The notes: generated by a model not told the origin, from the sequence alone. A stretch of DNA of 64,000 bases from Brucella pecoris (GCF_006376675.1 NZ_VEWK01000011.1:124001-188000); one strand, 5' to 3'; numbered from the stretch's first letter, positions 35,779 through 45,118 are shown. Translations and numbers: made by a program.

Positions 35779-37098
35779 TCAGTGTCGGGCGTTCAGAAGG
35801 CGCGCCGCTTCGTCAATGGTGATATCTGTCGCCAATAGCCGTCCGAAGCGCGATGGTCCAGCCCCGTCTTTTGGAAACGTGTCTTGCGTATATAGATCGT
35901 ATCGACCCGCCGAACGCGCCAGAAGCGTGTGCGGCAAAGGTGCGAGCGCCGCGCATGACTTGGCGCATCCCGTGATGTGGATGGATGTCGTTCCACACGC
36001 CAAATGGGAAGCAAGCTCCTCGCCGTCCGTCTGGGTGTCTGCGAGCGCGGAAGCGCAGCCATTCGACCCGGAACAGGCACGAAGTCGCGCATGTGGGGCG
36101 TCGACTGTTGTTGCGAGGTCAAGCGAACGAAGTTTTTCGGTAATTTCGGTTGTCTGTGCCGCGCTCATATGGGGCAGGATGACGCCTTGCCAGGGTGTCA
36201 GGCGCAGTTCATGTTTTCCGCTGTCGGAGAGGTTTGCCAGCTCCGTGAGTTGGTACGGTGTCAGCCGTCCCAAAAGCGGCATGGCGCCCACATAAAATGA
36301 TCCGTCAGATTGCAGGTTATTGCCGAGATGCGAAGATGGCGTCAGTGCTTTACGCTTCCAGTCGTTGGCTGGGTGAATCGGGAACGGCAATTCCCGGTTC
36401 AGACCCGCCAGAAACTCCGATTGCGAAATGATTTCGAACAGATGCTTCATCCGCGCAAAGCCACCATGGCGTAAAAAGCAATGCAGCAATGCTTCGATAA
36501 AGGGCAGGGCGTGTTGTGCTTCGATAGCCCCGAGCGCGGGCTTGTCGGGAGACGAAGCAAAGCCAAACGCAAAGGTTTCGCCGTCTATCGCCGAAAGCCA
36601 GATGTCGCCTGGATGGGAAATCATCGCGCAGTTTTCGCCACCGTCTACCTGTAAAGAAAACTTTGGCGACAGGGCATAGAAAACCTCATTCGCCTGCAAC
36701 ATGGCGAGCAGGGAAGTGGCCAGTTCCGTGACGTTGCATATCTGGCCGCGATCAATGCCTGCCGTGGGGCTAACCATCACATTGCGTATGTCGTCTGCAC
36801 CGGGACTATCAGCGCCGAGGCCAGCTTCATGCAGCGCTGCGACGATATTTTCCCAATGCTTGGGCGCGATACCGCGCAACTGGATATTGGAGCGAATCGA
36901 CAACTCTATTGCGCCTGCGTTGAAACGTTCGGCTATTGTGGCAATCGAACGTGCCTGATCGGCTGACAGGCGACCGAGCCTCAGTTTGATGCGGGCAATA
37001 GCCCCATCCTTGGCCATGACCATACGCGAAAGTCCGGGACAGGCGTTGCGCCTGTCTGATTGGACTAGCAGCGATTGATTGATTTGCTGGCTCGACAT
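35779..37098 (-). CDS. cobG: precorrin-3B synthase CobG
   Basis: 439 residues from the ATG at 37098; open frame continues further upstream but runs into the cobL control region and lacks family sequence. CobG is an oxygen-dependent monooxygenase that hydroxylates C20 of precorrin-3A and forms the lactone, the step that defines the aerobic pathway. It resembles sulfite and nitrite reductases, with the 4Fe-4S ligands CSGSNGC (Cys342, Cys348) and CAKSC (Cys378, Cys382). It leads the cobGHIJ operon and is divergent from cobL across 73 bp. Confidence 0.94.
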   Translation of the reverse strand: MSSQQINQSLLVQSDRRNACPGLSRMVMAKDGAIARIKLRLGRLSADQARSIATIAERFNAGAIELSIRSNIQLRGIAPKHWENIVAALHEAGLGADSPGADDIRNVMVSPTAGIDRGQICNVTELATSLLAMLQANEVFYALSPKFSLQVDGGENCAMISHPGDIWLSAIDGETFAFGFASSPDKPALGAIEAQHALPFIEALLHCFLRHGGFARMKHLFEIISQSEFLAGLNRELPFPIHPANDWKRKALTPSSHLGNNLQSDGSFYVGAMPLLGRLTPYQLTELANLSDSGKHELRLTPWQGVILPHMSAAQTTEITEKLRSLDLATTVDAPHARLRACSGSNGCASALADTQTDGEELASHLACGTTSIHITGCAKSCAALAPLPHTLLARSAGRYDLYTQDTFPKDGAGPSRFGRLLATDITIDEAARLLNARH

Positions 37099-37171
37099 TT
37101 GAGCCTTATACGCCTTGCCGCTTGCACTTGCTACTGCACCACCATACGAACAAAGAAAAGGAGCAACGCGA

Positions 37172-38383
37172 ATGAGCTGCTGGCTGACGGTTATCGGTAT
37201 TGGCGAGGATGGACTGGCGGGCCTTGGAAAGAACGCCCGCGACGCGCTCATCAATGCTGCCGTCATTTTCGGCGGCAAGCGGCATCTGGATTTTCTGGGT
37301 GATGAGATCACAGCCGAGCGTGTGGCCTGGCCGTCTCCATTCGACGAAGCTTTCGCGATGATTGAGGCATATCATGGTCAACGGGTCGTTGTGCTGGCGA
37401 GCGGCGATCCGATGTTTTTCGGTATGGGTGCATCTTTGTCCCGGCATTTTTCTCCCGAAGAACTTCAAATTATTCCCTTTCCATCATCGTTTTCTCTAGC
37501 TGCAAGTCGGATGATTTGGCCTTTACAGAACGTCCGCACAGTGAGCGTCCACGGGCGTCCGTTTGAATTGCTGGTACCGCATATTCTGCCGGGAGAGAGA
37601 ATTCTCGTGCTTAGCAATGATGGCACAACGCCCGCAAAAGCTGCAGCACTTCTCAAGGCCAAAGGCTTTGGCCACAGTGGTCTGACGGTGCTTGAGCATC
37701 TTGGCGGGTCAAAGGAAAAGCTTATCAGCGGCAGTGCTGACGGCTGGCCGCACGAAAACTGTGCCGATCTTAACGTGCTGGCAATCGAATGTGTCGCTGC
37801 GCCGGAAGCGAACGTGTTTTCTCCCGTCACCGGTCTGCCCGATGAAGCGTTTGAGAATGACGGACAACTGACCAAGCGCGAGGTTCGTGCGATCACGCTG
37901 TCACGACTGCAGCCCTTGCCGCGCCAATTGCTTTGGGATGTTGGTGCCGGTTGCGGATCCATTGGTATTGAATGGATGCGCATTCATCCTTCATGTCGCG
38001 CGATTGCCATCGAAGCGAATGCACAGCGGCAGGCGATGATCGAGCGAAATCGCACGGCATTGGGTGTTCCCGGATTGCAGTTGGTCAGGGGCGAGGCACC
38101 GTTAGCGCTGGGAGGGCTGGAGGCGCCTGACGCGATCTTTATCGGCGGGGGCGTAACGGATGACGGCGTGCTGGAAACCTGCTGGGATGCCCTGAAGCCG
38201 GGTGGCCGGCTTGTTGCCAATGCCGTGACCTTGCAAAGCGAGATGCTGCTTTTCAACTGGCGTGAAAAGTCAGGCGGAGAATTGACGCGCCTTGGTGTCG
38301 CTCAAGCTGGGGCACTTGGCTCCTTCGATGTCTGGCGGCAGGCGCTGCCCGTCACAATTTATTGCGGGTTCAAGCCCAAATGA
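37172..38383 (+). CDS. cobL: precorrin-6Y C5,15-methyltransferase (decarboxylating) CobL
   Basis: 403 residues from ATG 37172, preceded by AAAAGGAG; 19 further open codons upstream are less likely. It is the usual CbiE-CbiT fusion: an N-terminal tetrapyrrole methylase (LTVIGIGEDGLAGLGKNA, ASGDPMFFGMGASLSRHF) methylating C5, and a C-terminal CbiT domain with the SAM motif LWDVGAGCGSIGIEWMR near residue 255 that methylates C15 and decarboxylates the ring C acetate. An iron box for the next gene starts at its stop codon. Confidence 0.96.
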   Translation: MSCWLTVIGIGEDGLAGLGKNARDALINAAVIFGGKRHLDFLGDEITAERVAWPSPFDEAFAMIEAYHGQRVVVLASGDPMFFGMGASLSRHFSPEELQIIPFPSSFSLAASRMIWPLQNVRTVSVHGRPFELLVPHILPGERILVLSNDGTTPAKAAALLKAKGFGHSGLTVLEHLGGSKEKLISGSADGWPHENCADLNVLAIECVAAPEANVFSPVTGLPDEAFENDGQLTKREVRAITLSRLQPLPRQLLWDVGAGCGSIGIEWMRIHPSCRAIAIEANAQRQAMIERNRTALGVPGLQLVRGEAPLALGGLEAPDAIFIGGGVTDDGVLETCWDALKPGGRLVANAVTLQSEMLLFNWREKSGGELTRLGVAQAGALGSFDVWRQALPVTIYCGFKPK

Positions 38384-38398
38384 TGACTTGAACAGTCA
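38384..38398. promoter_or_regulatory. iron-responsive IRO box (TGA-N9-TCA)
   Basis: TGACTTGAACAGTCA matches the TGA-N9-TCA palindrome recognised by the iron repressor RirA in Rhizobiales. It lies 52-66 bp before the siderophore-interacting protein gene, just upstream of a TATATT element at 38402-38407, a fitting place for repression by iron. Confidence 0.65.
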
Positions 38399-38417
38399 TG
38401 TTATATTCGGGTAAGGC

Positions 38418-38435
38418 TGGGAAAACTATTTCCCA
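38418..38435 (+). promoter_or_regulatory. hairpin directly before the ribosome binding site
   Basis: TGGGAAA (38418-38424) pairs with TTTCCCA (38429-38435) around a four-base loop and abuts AAAGGAGG of the siderophore-interacting protein gene. It may affect translation start or mRNA stability; this is only inferred from position. Confidence 0.45.
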
Positions 38436-38449
38436 AAGGAGGACGGGGC

Positions 38450-39550
38450 ATGTCCGAACTCAACGCCAATACCCGCTTTGCGCTCACGAACGCTGGTCAT
38501 GTGGTCAATCAGCTTCTTGATCATTTTGTCGAGCATGCCGACGTGCATCGGCAGGGCAGTACGGCCAAGCTGGTGCTGAGCTTCGGTCAGGCGGATGTCG
38601 AATGGGATGAAGAAACGGTCAGCGTCGACGTCAAGAGCGAGGACGAAACCGGTCTTGCCTATATGAAATACTCCATCGCCGAGCATGTGCTGGAATTTCT
38701 CGACAAAGGCAGCGCCAAACCGAAGATTATCTGGGAAGGTGATGGGGCCGCCGGACTGCCGCTGCCCTACTTCCGCGAGATGCAGGTCGTCGCGGTGTCG
38801 AATGTAACGCCGCACATGCGTCGTGTTCGTCTTAAAGGCGATAATCTGTTCCGCTTCTCGCAGTTGGGCCTTCATATCCGCCTGCTATTTCCTCCGACAG
38901 GTCTGGCCAAGCCGCAATGGCCTACAACCGGCGAAGATGGCCGTCCTGTCTGGCCGGATGGCGAAGCCAAGCTTGCCACACGTGTCTATACGATCCGCAA
39001 CATCGATCCAGCAGCCGGATGGGTGGATATCGATATGGTCGTCCATGGCGACGATTGCGACGCTCCGGGTTCCGGCTGGGCTATCAGCGCCAAGCCGGGC
39101 GATATTGTCGGTATGACCGGTCCTGGTGGCGGCGATGCGGGCGATGCGAAGTGGTACCTGCTTGCGGGCGACGAAACCGCGCTGCCCGCCATCGGGCGTA
39201 TCCTCGAGCGGTTGCCCGAGGGCACTAAGGCGGTTGTGCGCGTTGAGATCGGCAGTGCTTCGGAGGAACAGGCACTCGCTTCTCGCGCGAACGTCGACTT
39301 ACAGTGGCTGAACCGCGATGGAGCGGAAGCCGGAACGACGACATTGTTGCAGGATGCGGTGCGCGCAGTCGAACTACCGGAAGACGAGGATGACATTTAC
39401 GTCTGGGCCGGTTGCGAGTTCAACGCGTTCCGGTCGATCCGCACTTATATGCGCAAGGAACGTAATATTCCGAAGGATCGCCAGCTTATTGTTGCGTATT
39501 GGCGGCGCGGGCAGGATGGCGACACGCCGCGCAAGGCATCCGACGATTGA
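38450..39550 (+). CDS. siderophore-interacting protein with N-terminal DUF2218 domain
   Basis: A 366-residue protein. Residues about 1-95 are a DUF2218 domain (RFALTNAGHVVNQLLDHF). Residues about 105-245 are an FAD-binding domain (TRVYTIRNIDPAAGWVDIDM), and 250-355 the SIP NAD(P)H domain (WYLLAGDETALPAIGRIL, VWAGCEFNAFRSIRTYM). SIPs are cytoplasmic ferric-siderophore reductases that free iron. Upstream are a TGA-N9-TCA iron box and a good AAAGGAGG site, so expression under iron limitation is expected. It ends in its own hairpin terminator. Confidence 0.9.
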   Translation: MSELNANTRFALTNAGHVVNQLLDHFVEHADVHRQGSTAKLVLSFGQADVEWDEETVSVDVKSEDETGLAYMKYSIAEHVLEFLDKGSAKPKIIWEGDGAAGLPLPYFREMQVVAVSNVTPHMRRVRLKGDNLFRFSQLGLHIRLLFPPTGLAKPQWPTTGEDGRPVWPDGEAKLATRVYTIRNIDPAAGWVDIDMVVHGDDCDAPGSGWAISAKPGDIVGMTGPGGGDAGDAKWYLLAGDETALPAIGRILERLPEGTKAVVRVEIGSASEEQALASRANVDLQWLNRDGAEAGTTTLLQDAVRAVELPEDEDDIYVWAGCEFNAFRSIRTYMRKERNIPKDRQLIVAYWRRGQDGDTPRKASDD

Positions 39551-39557
39551 TGCAATG

Positions 39558-39585
39558 AAAAAGGGGACCGGAAGGTCCCCTTTTT
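39558..39585. terminator. bidirectional rho-independent terminator
   Basis: AAAAAGGGGACC (39558-39569) pairs with GGTCCCCTTTTT (39574-39585) around GGAA. It separates the siderophore-interacting protein gene from the convergent peptide transporter operon. Confidence 0.9.
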
Positions 39586-39587
39586 GT

Positions 39588-40337
39588 TTACCTACTAAAG
39601 CCTTCGCTCGCCTGCATCAGGTTCTTCGTATAGTCGGCATGGATATTGCCACTGACAAGATCATTTGCCCGCAGTTGTTCCACGACCTCCCCATTGCGCA
39701 TGACGGCGAGCCGGTTGCACATATGGGTGACAACGCCAAGATCATGACTGACCATGACGAAGGTAAGGTTACGATCGCGCCGAACCTGTTCCAACAGGTT
39801 CAGCACTTCCGCCTGAACCGACGCGTCGAGCGCCGAGGTTGGCTCGTCGAGCAGCAATATGCTGGGCTCAACGATCAGGGCGCGGGCTATGGCAATACGC
39901 TGGCGTTGACCGCCTGAAAGCTGGTGCGGATAGCGAAAGCGGAAGCCGGAACCGAGGCCGACTTCGTCCAGCGCCTTCACGATGCGCTGTTCCGTGTCGC
40001 CGACGCCATGGATGGCAAGCGGCTCCAGCAACAGCCGATCCACCGTCTGTCGGGGATGCAGCGAGCCGTAAGGGTCCTGAAACACCATCTGGACATTGCG
40101 ATAGAATGCTTTGTCGCGCGGTGTCTTCAGCAATTGCCCGTCGATGCGGATTTCGCCGTCTTCAACAGGCGCCAGTCCGGCAACCGCCCGCAGCAGGGTT
40201 GATTTGCCGGAACCGGATTCACCCACAAGGCCGTAGGATTCACCGCGTGCTACGTCGATACTGACCGATTTCAGTGCATGGAAATGATCGAAATAGACGT
40301 CGATATTGTCGACGCTCAGTGCAGATGCCGTACTCAT
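39588..40337 (-). CDS. dipeptide/oligopeptide ABC transporter ATP-binding protein (DppF-like)
   Basis: 249 residues from ATG 40337, whose ATGA overlaps the stop of the preceding ATPase gene; open frame further upstream is shadow. Walker A GESGSGKSTLLRAVAG, Q-loop QMVFQDPYGSLHPRQTV, signature LSGGQRQRIAIARAL and Walker B ILLLDEPTSALD are intact. With the next gene it forms the ATPase pair of a peptide importer. It is shorter than many DppF proteins because it lacks the long C-terminal OppF-type extension. Confidence 0.9.
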   Translation of the reverse strand: MSTASALSVDNIDVYFDHFHALKSVSIDVARGESYGLVGESGSGKSTLLRAVAGLAPVEDGEIRIDGQLLKTPRDKAFYRNVQMVFQDPYGSLHPRQTVDRLLLEPLAIHGVGDTEQRIVKALDEVGLGSGFRFRYPHQLSGGQRQRIAIARALIVEPSILLLDEPTSALDASVQAEVLNLLEQVRRDRNLTFVMVSHDLGVVTHMCNRLAVMRNGEVVEQLRANDLVSGNIHADYTKNLMQASEGFSR

Positions 40338-41167
40338 AGCTTCCATGCCTCCTGACGTTGCAAGGTTGGCAGGGGATGGCGATCGGCTCCGATTTTCGGC
40401 ATGCAGTTCAGCAATCCTTGCGTATAGGGATGTTTCGCATTGGCGAGGTCCTTCGCCGCAATTTCCTCCACGATCTTGCCCGCATACATCACGATGACGC
40501 GGTCGCAAAAGGAAGAAACGAGGCGCAAGTCGTGGCTGACGAAGATCAGCCCCATGCCACGTTCGGCAACCAGCTTGTCCAGAATGCCGAGCACTTCGAG
40601 TTGAACCGTCACGTCGAGGGCCGAAGTCGGCTCGTCGGCGATCAGCATTTCCGGCTCGGCCACCAGCATCATGGCGATCATGACGCGCTGGCCCATGCCG
40701 CCCGAAACTTCGTGAGGATAGAGCTTCATGACGCGTTCCGCGTCACGGATCTGCACAGCTTCAAGCATGGCGATGGAGCGCCTGCGGATTTCCGCGCCGC
40801 TGAACTTGCCATGAGCCTTCAGCGTCTCGGCAATCTGCTTGCCGATGGTCATGACAGGGTTGAGCGAATATTTCGGGTCCTGCAACACCATGGCTATGCG
40901 GCCGCCACGCAAGGCGCGGCGTTCGCGAGCCGAGGCGTTCAGAAGATCGATGCCGTCGAACTCAAGTTTCCTGGCAGTGATCTGTGCATGCAAGGGCGTG
41001 AGGCCCATGATGGCGCGGCCGGTCTGGGATTTGCCCGAACCGGATTCGCCAACAATACCAAGACGCTCGCGGCCAAGCTCGAAGCTGACGCCGCGAACGG
41101 CCTCGATCGCGCCTGTGCGCGTCGGGAAGGTGACGCGCAGGTCTTCAACAGTCAGAAGAGGCTTCAT
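40334..41167 (-). CDS. dipeptide/oligopeptide ABC transporter ATP-binding protein (DppD-like)
   Basis: A 277-residue ATPase with Walker A GIVGESGSGKSQTGRAIMG, Q-loop MVLQDPKYSLNPVMTIG, signature VSGGMGQRVMIAMML and Walker B MLIADEPTSALDVTVQ. The C-terminus keeps the peptide-importer stretch KHPYTQGLLNCMPKIG. The start overlaps the permease stop by four bases and the end overlaps the second ATPase, so the operon is translationally coupled. Confidence 0.9.
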   Translation of the reverse strand: MKPLLTVEDLRVTFPTRTGAIEAVRGVSFELGRERLGIVGESGSGKSQTGRAIMGLTPLHAQITARKLEFDGIDLLNASARERRALRGGRIAMVLQDPKYSLNPVMTIGKQIAETLKAHGKFSGAEIRRRSIAMLEAVQIRDAERVMKLYPHEVSGGMGQRVMIAMMLVAEPEMLIADEPTSALDVTVQLEVLGILDKLVAERGMGLIFVSHDLRLVSSFCDRVIVMYAGKIVEEIAAKDLANAKHPYTQGLLNCMPKIGADRHPLPTLQRQEAWKL

Positions 41168-42096
41168 TGGTTGTTACCCCGCGGATCGAGCGCATCGCGC
41201 AGGCCATCGCCCAGAAGATTGAAGCCCAGGCTGACGATCAGGATCGCGATACCCGGCATAGCGGCAACCCACCATTGGTCGAGAATGAAGCGGCGACCCG
41301 ATGCGATCATCGCGCCCCATTCAGGCAATGGCGGTTGTGCGCCGAGGCCGAGGAAGCCAAGACCCGCAGCGGTGAGGATAATACCTGCCATGTCGAGCGT
41401 CACACGTACGATCAGCGAAGATGTGCAGAGCGGCATGATGTGGCGCACGACGATACGGATCGGCGAAGCACCCATCAGGCGGACGGCGGAGATATAATCC
41501 GAGTTGCGCACCGTGAGCGTTTCCGCACGTGCAATACGCGCATAAGGCGGCCATGACGTGATTGCGATGGCGATGATGGCGTTCTCGATACCCGGCCCGA
41601 GAGCCGCAACAAAGGCAAGTGCCAGTATGAGCTTCGGGAAGGCCAGGAAAATATCGGTGATGCGCATCAATACCGCATCGACCCAACCACCGGCATAGCC
41701 CGCAACCGTGCCGACCAGAAGGCCGACGGGCGCGGCAATGATGGCAACCAGCAGCACCACGTAAAGGGTGAGGCGCGAGCCGTAGATCAGGCGTGAAAGA
41801 ATATCGCGTCCCTGATCGTCGGTGCCGAGGAGATAGCCGGGAGTCCCCGGCGGCAGAAGACGTGCGTTGGCCAGATCACCGATAACCGGAGAATGCGGTG
41901 CCAGCACATCGGCGAGAGCCGCAACGACGAGCAATCCGATGATAATCAGAAGGCCGAGAACGGCCAGCTTGTTGGCGGTGAAGCGCCGCCAGACCATATA
42001 GGCCCGACCGAGACGGGCCTGGGTGCGTGACTGCGGCCGCTCGGTAAGCAGCCATTCACGCCATGAGAGGTTAGAAGTATCTGTCATTTGGCTCAT
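41164..42096 (-). CDS. peptide ABC transporter permease (DppC-like)
   Basis: A 310-residue permease with about six helices. The N-terminal OppC-type segment is followed by GTDDQGRDILSRLIYGSR, typical of DppC/OppC, and the EAA loop ETLTVRNSDYISAVRLMGAS that contacts the ATPase. It overlaps both neighbours by four bases. Confidence 0.92.
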   Translation of the reverse strand: MSQMTDTSNLSWREWLLTERPQSRTQARLGRAYMVWRRFTANKLAVLGLLIIIGLLVVAALADVLAPHSPVIGDLANARLLPPGTPGYLLGTDDQGRDILSRLIYGSRLTLYVVLLVAIIAAPVGLLVGTVAGYAGGWVDAVLMRITDIFLAFPKLILALAFVAALGPGIENAIIAIAITSWPPYARIARAETLTVRNSDYISAVRLMGASPIRIVVRHIMPLCTSSLIVRVTLDMAGIILTAAGLGFLGLGAQPPLPEWGAMIASGRRFILDQWWVAAMPGIAILIVSLGFNLLGDGLRDALDPRGNNQ

Positions 42097-43181
42097 CGTA
42101 CGCGCGTCCTTGGATCGAGAACCCGATAGAGAAGATCGGACACGAGGTTGAGCGCGATAAAGACCGACCCGATGACGATAGTGCCACCGAGAACGGCATT
42201 CATATCAGCGTTTTGGAGTGAATTCGTGATGTAGAGTCCGAGACCGGGCCAGGAGAAGATGGTTTCGGTCAGAACCGACCCTTCCAGAAGCCCGGCATAG
42301 GAAAGCGCAATCACGGTGACGAGCGGGACAGCGGCATTGCGCAGCGCGTGACCCCAGATGATGCGGGTTTCCGAAATGCCCTTGGCGCGCGCAGCGACGA
42401 TATATTCCTGTTCCAGCTCGTTGAGCATGAAGGAGCGGGTCATGCGGCTTATATAGGCAAGCGAGAAATAGCCGAGCAGAGCCGATGGCAGGATAAGGTG
42501 GGAGACAATATCCTTAAGGGCCGGCCAGTCGCGCTGGAGGATCGCGTCGATCAGGTAAAAACCGGTGATCGGCGTGAACGTATATTCGAATGTGATATCG
42601 ATGCGTCCGGGTCCCGATGTCCAGCCGAGCCGCGCATAGAAGATCAGGAGCGCAAGCATACCGAGCCAGAAGATTGGCACCGAATAGCCAACGAGGCCGA
42701 TCACACGCACGATCTGGTCGACAAGGCTGCCACGCTTCACGGCGGCGAGAACACCGAGCGGAATACCGAACAATGCGCCGATGATCGTGCCGACGGTGGC
42801 GAGTTCCATTGTAGCGGGGAATACGCGTCGGATGTCGGTCATGACCGGATTGGTCGTGAGCACGGAAGTGCCGAAATCGCCTTGCAGAACACCTTTCACG
42901 TAAAGAAAGAACTGCTGGTAGTAGGGCAGGTTGAAGCCCATTTCTTCCCGCACGCGGGCGACGACATGCGCAGGAGCGCGGTCGCCGACAATTGCCAGTA
43001 CCGGGTCGATCGGCACCACGCGGCCGATGAAGAAGGTTACGGCCAGAAGACCCATATAGGTCGTGACGACGATAACCAGAAAACTGGCCAGCGACGCGGC
43101 AATGGCTGATGAGCGTCGCGGCGCTCGCCTTACCTTTTTGGTGGTTTCGATATTACTCAATGTTTTGACCGCTTCCGACAA
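42093..43181 (-). CDS. peptide ABC transporter permease (DppB-like)
   Basis: A 362-residue permease of the DppB/OppB type, with helices at about 30-55 and five more in the C-terminal two thirds. Motifs: GLNLPYYQQFFLYVKG-like stretch near residue 85 (here MGFNLPYYQQ), GLVGYSVPIFWLGMLA, and the EAA loop EYIVAARAKGISETRIIWGH. A 250-bp gap with RIME-like repeats separates it from the binding-protein gene upstream. Confidence 0.92.
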   Translation of the reverse strand: MSEAVKTLSNIETTKKVRRAPRRSSAIAASLASFLVIVVTTYMGLLAVTFFIGRVVPIDPVLAIVGDRAPAHVVARVREEMGFNLPYYQQFFLYVKGVLQGDFGTSVLTTNPVMTDIRRVFPATMELATVGTIIGALFGIPLGVLAAVKRGSLVDQIVRVIGLVGYSVPIFWLGMLALLIFYARLGWTSGPGRIDITFEYTFTPITGFYLIDAILQRDWPALKDIVSHLILPSALLGYFSLAYISRMTRSFMLNELEQEYIVAARAKGISETRIIWGHALRNAAVPLVTVIALSYAGLLEGSVLTETIFSWPGLGLYITNSLQNADMNAVLGGTIVIGSVFIALNLVSDLLYRVLDPRTRVR

Positions 43182-43183
43182 TG

Positions 43184-43380
43184 AGAGCGTTTCAGAGCGG
43201 GTTCCGATCCGAGGGACTCAGTTGTCTTTTGCTTGTATAGCTCTAGAGCTGTTCCGATGCGGAACCGTTCCGTCTGGTTTTTTTGACGCATTTCAGAACA
43301 CAAAACCTGTTCACAGCTTTGCTGGAAATGCTCTGGAGCGGCTTTCCTTTTTGATTCAGAAAACCGCTCCATCTCTTTGT
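43184..43380. repeat. degenerate RIME-like repeats between binding-protein and permease genes
   Basis: The 250-bp gap contains several GAGCGGTTCC-like arms, including GGAGCGG and CCGCTCC around 43340-43372, and GGAAATGCTCTGGAGCGG, as at 1749-1852. Such repeats inside an operon may form RNA hairpins that lower distal expression relative to the binding protein; that effect is inference. Confidence 0.5.
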
Positions 43381-43431
43381 TTTAAAGCCGATTCAGCGCA
43401 CTGAAGCTCTCATGCGCCAAGACATGGCCGA

Positions 43432-45063
43432 CTATTCCTTGCTGACGTTCGCGAGGAAGTTGGAGTCGAATGTCGGGCCGAGCTTGTAGCCCTTCACGTT
43501 ACCGCCAATGCCGGCAACTTCAACCTGCTGGAACAGCATAACGAACGGGCTCTGGTCGAGAGCTTCCTGCTGAAGCTTCTTGTACTGTTCGGCACGCTTG
43601 TCGTTGTCGCGTTCCAGAAGAGCTGCCTGCGTCTGCTTGGTCAGCTCTGGGATGTCCCAGGCGTTGCGCCATGCAAGCGTCTTGGTCGATGCGTCGTCGC
43701 TGTTGTCGGGGTTGCTGGTGAAAGCTTCGGCATTGGAATTCGGGTCCCAATAGTCCATGCCCCACTGGCCGATATACATATCGTGGTTACGGGCACGATA
43801 CTTGGTCAGCGTCTGCTTGCCGTCGCCGGGGATGATTTCGATCTTCACGCCAGCCTGAGCAGCGGTCTGCTGGAAGGATTCGGCAATGCCGGTGACCGGC
43901 TGGCCGTTACGGACGTCGAACGTGACCGAGAGACCATCCTTCAGACCCGCCTTGGCGAGAAGTTCCTTCGCCTTGGCAACGTCGAGTTTGTACGGCGCAG
44001 CATCGAGAGAACCGAGAACGCCCTTTGCCTGATAGGTCTGGCGGATTTCACCAATGCCCTTGATGAGGGTCGAGCCGATTGCATCATAATCGACCAGATA
44101 TTTGAACGCTTCGCGAACTTCCGGCTTGGCCAGGTTCTCGTTCTTCTGGTTGAGGCTGATGTAATAAACCGTGCCCTTGGCGGCGCTGGCCGTGGTCAGC
44201 TTGTCATTTTTCTGAACGGCTTCGTAGTCGCCTGGCTCCAGATTGCGTGCTACATCGACGTCACCGGATTCAAGCATCAGGCGCTGCGTGGCGCTTTCTT
44301 TGACGTGGCGATAGAAAACGCGCTTGAGCTTGGCCTTTTCACCATAGAAATTGTCGTTGCGTTCCAGAATGACGACTTCATTGGCGCGCCATTCGCGGAT
44401 CGTGAATGGCCCCGAGCCCGCCGACTTGGTTTTCAGCCATGCGTTGGCATAGTCGGTGTCGTATTTGTAGTCGTCGGTTGGCGTAACCTTCTCGGCATGT
44501 TCTTCGAGAAGCTTCTTGTCGACGACTGCGGCGACGGTAGCGGTCAGGCAGTTCAGCACGAAGCTCGGTGCGTATGGCTTGTCGACGGTGAAGACGAAAG
44601 TTTCGTCATCTACGGCTTTTGCCTTTTCGTTGACGTTGTCCTTGGTCAGACCGAACTGGGTCAGGATGAAGGCCGGGCTCTTGTCGAGACGCACCGCGCG
44701 TTCAAAGGAATAAGCTACGTCGGCAGAGGTGACCGGGTTGCCGGAAGCGAACTTGATGTCCTTCTTCAGCTTGAACGTATAGGTGAGGCCGTCGTCGGAA
44801 ACGGTCCAGCTTTCTGCAACGCCGGGCACGACTTTCGACGTGTCGTTGATATCGAGGCGAACGAGCATGTCATAGGCGTTACCGATGAATTCGGCTGGGC
44901 TCAGTTCGAAGGACTCTGCCGGGTCCAGCGTGATGGTGTCGTCGATGGCCCAGGCCTGGACCAGCGTGTCGGCAGGGGTGGCCGACCAGGCAGGATTTGC
45001 AGCCAGCACGGCAGCAAGCGCTGCACCGGCGGCCAGAATACGAAAACGTCCGAAATGCATCAT
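43432..45063 (-). CDS. peptide ABC transporter substrate-binding protein (family 5)
   Basis: A 543-residue secreted protein with a signal peptide (AAGAALAAVLAANPAWSA) and the SBP_bac_5 fold: ESWTVSDDGLTYTFKLKKDIKFASGNPVTSADVAYSFERA near the start of the mature region and LKRVFYRHVKESATQRLMLESGDVD later, shown here only as landmarks. It binds the peptide in the periplasm and delivers it to the permease pair. It is the second gene of the operon after an M19 dipeptidase. Confidence 0.92.
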   Translation of the reverse strand: MMHFGRFRILAAGAALAAVLAANPAWSATPADTLVQAWAIDDTITLDPAESFELSPAEFIGNAYDMLVRLDINDTSKVVPGVAESWTVSDDGLTYTFKLKKDIKFASGNPVTSADVAYSFERAVRLDKSPAFILTQFGLTKDNVNEKAKAVDDETFVFTVDKPYAPSFVLNCLTATVAAVVDKKLLEEHAEKVTPTDDYKYDTDYANAWLKTKSAGSGPFTIREWRANEVVILERNDNFYGEKAKLKRVFYRHVKESATQRLMLESGDVDVARNLEPGDYEAVQKNDKLTTASAAKGTVYYISLNQKNENLAKPEVREAFKYLVDYDAIGSTLIKGIGEIRQTYQAKGVLGSLDAAPYKLDVAKAKELLAKAGLKDGLSVTFDVRNGQPVTGIAESFQQTAAQAGVKIEIIPGDGKQTLTKYRARNHDMYIGQWGMDYWDPNSNAEAFTSNPDNSDDASTKTLAWRNAWDIPELTKQTQAALLERDNDKRAEQYKKLQQEALDQSPFVMLFQQVEVAGIGGNVKGYKLGPTFDSNFLANVSKE

Positions 45064-45118
45064 GTTTGAGTTCCCTTCCTGTATTTTTGTTGGGATTTTG
45101 TTGGATTGTATCTGTATG

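Noticed and set aside
37099-37171. possible second cobalamin riboswitch between cobG and cobL
   Set aside because: Only 73 bp separate the divergent genes and none of the conserved riboswitch boxes is present.
40358-41497. 379-codon plus-strand frame opposite the ATPase and permease genes
   Set aside because: It runs across two real genes on the other strand and has no domain signature.
43783-45069. 428-codon plus-strand frame opposite the peptide-binding protein gene
   Set aside because: It mirrors codon periodicity of the real minus-strand gene and shows no family motif or ribosome binding site.
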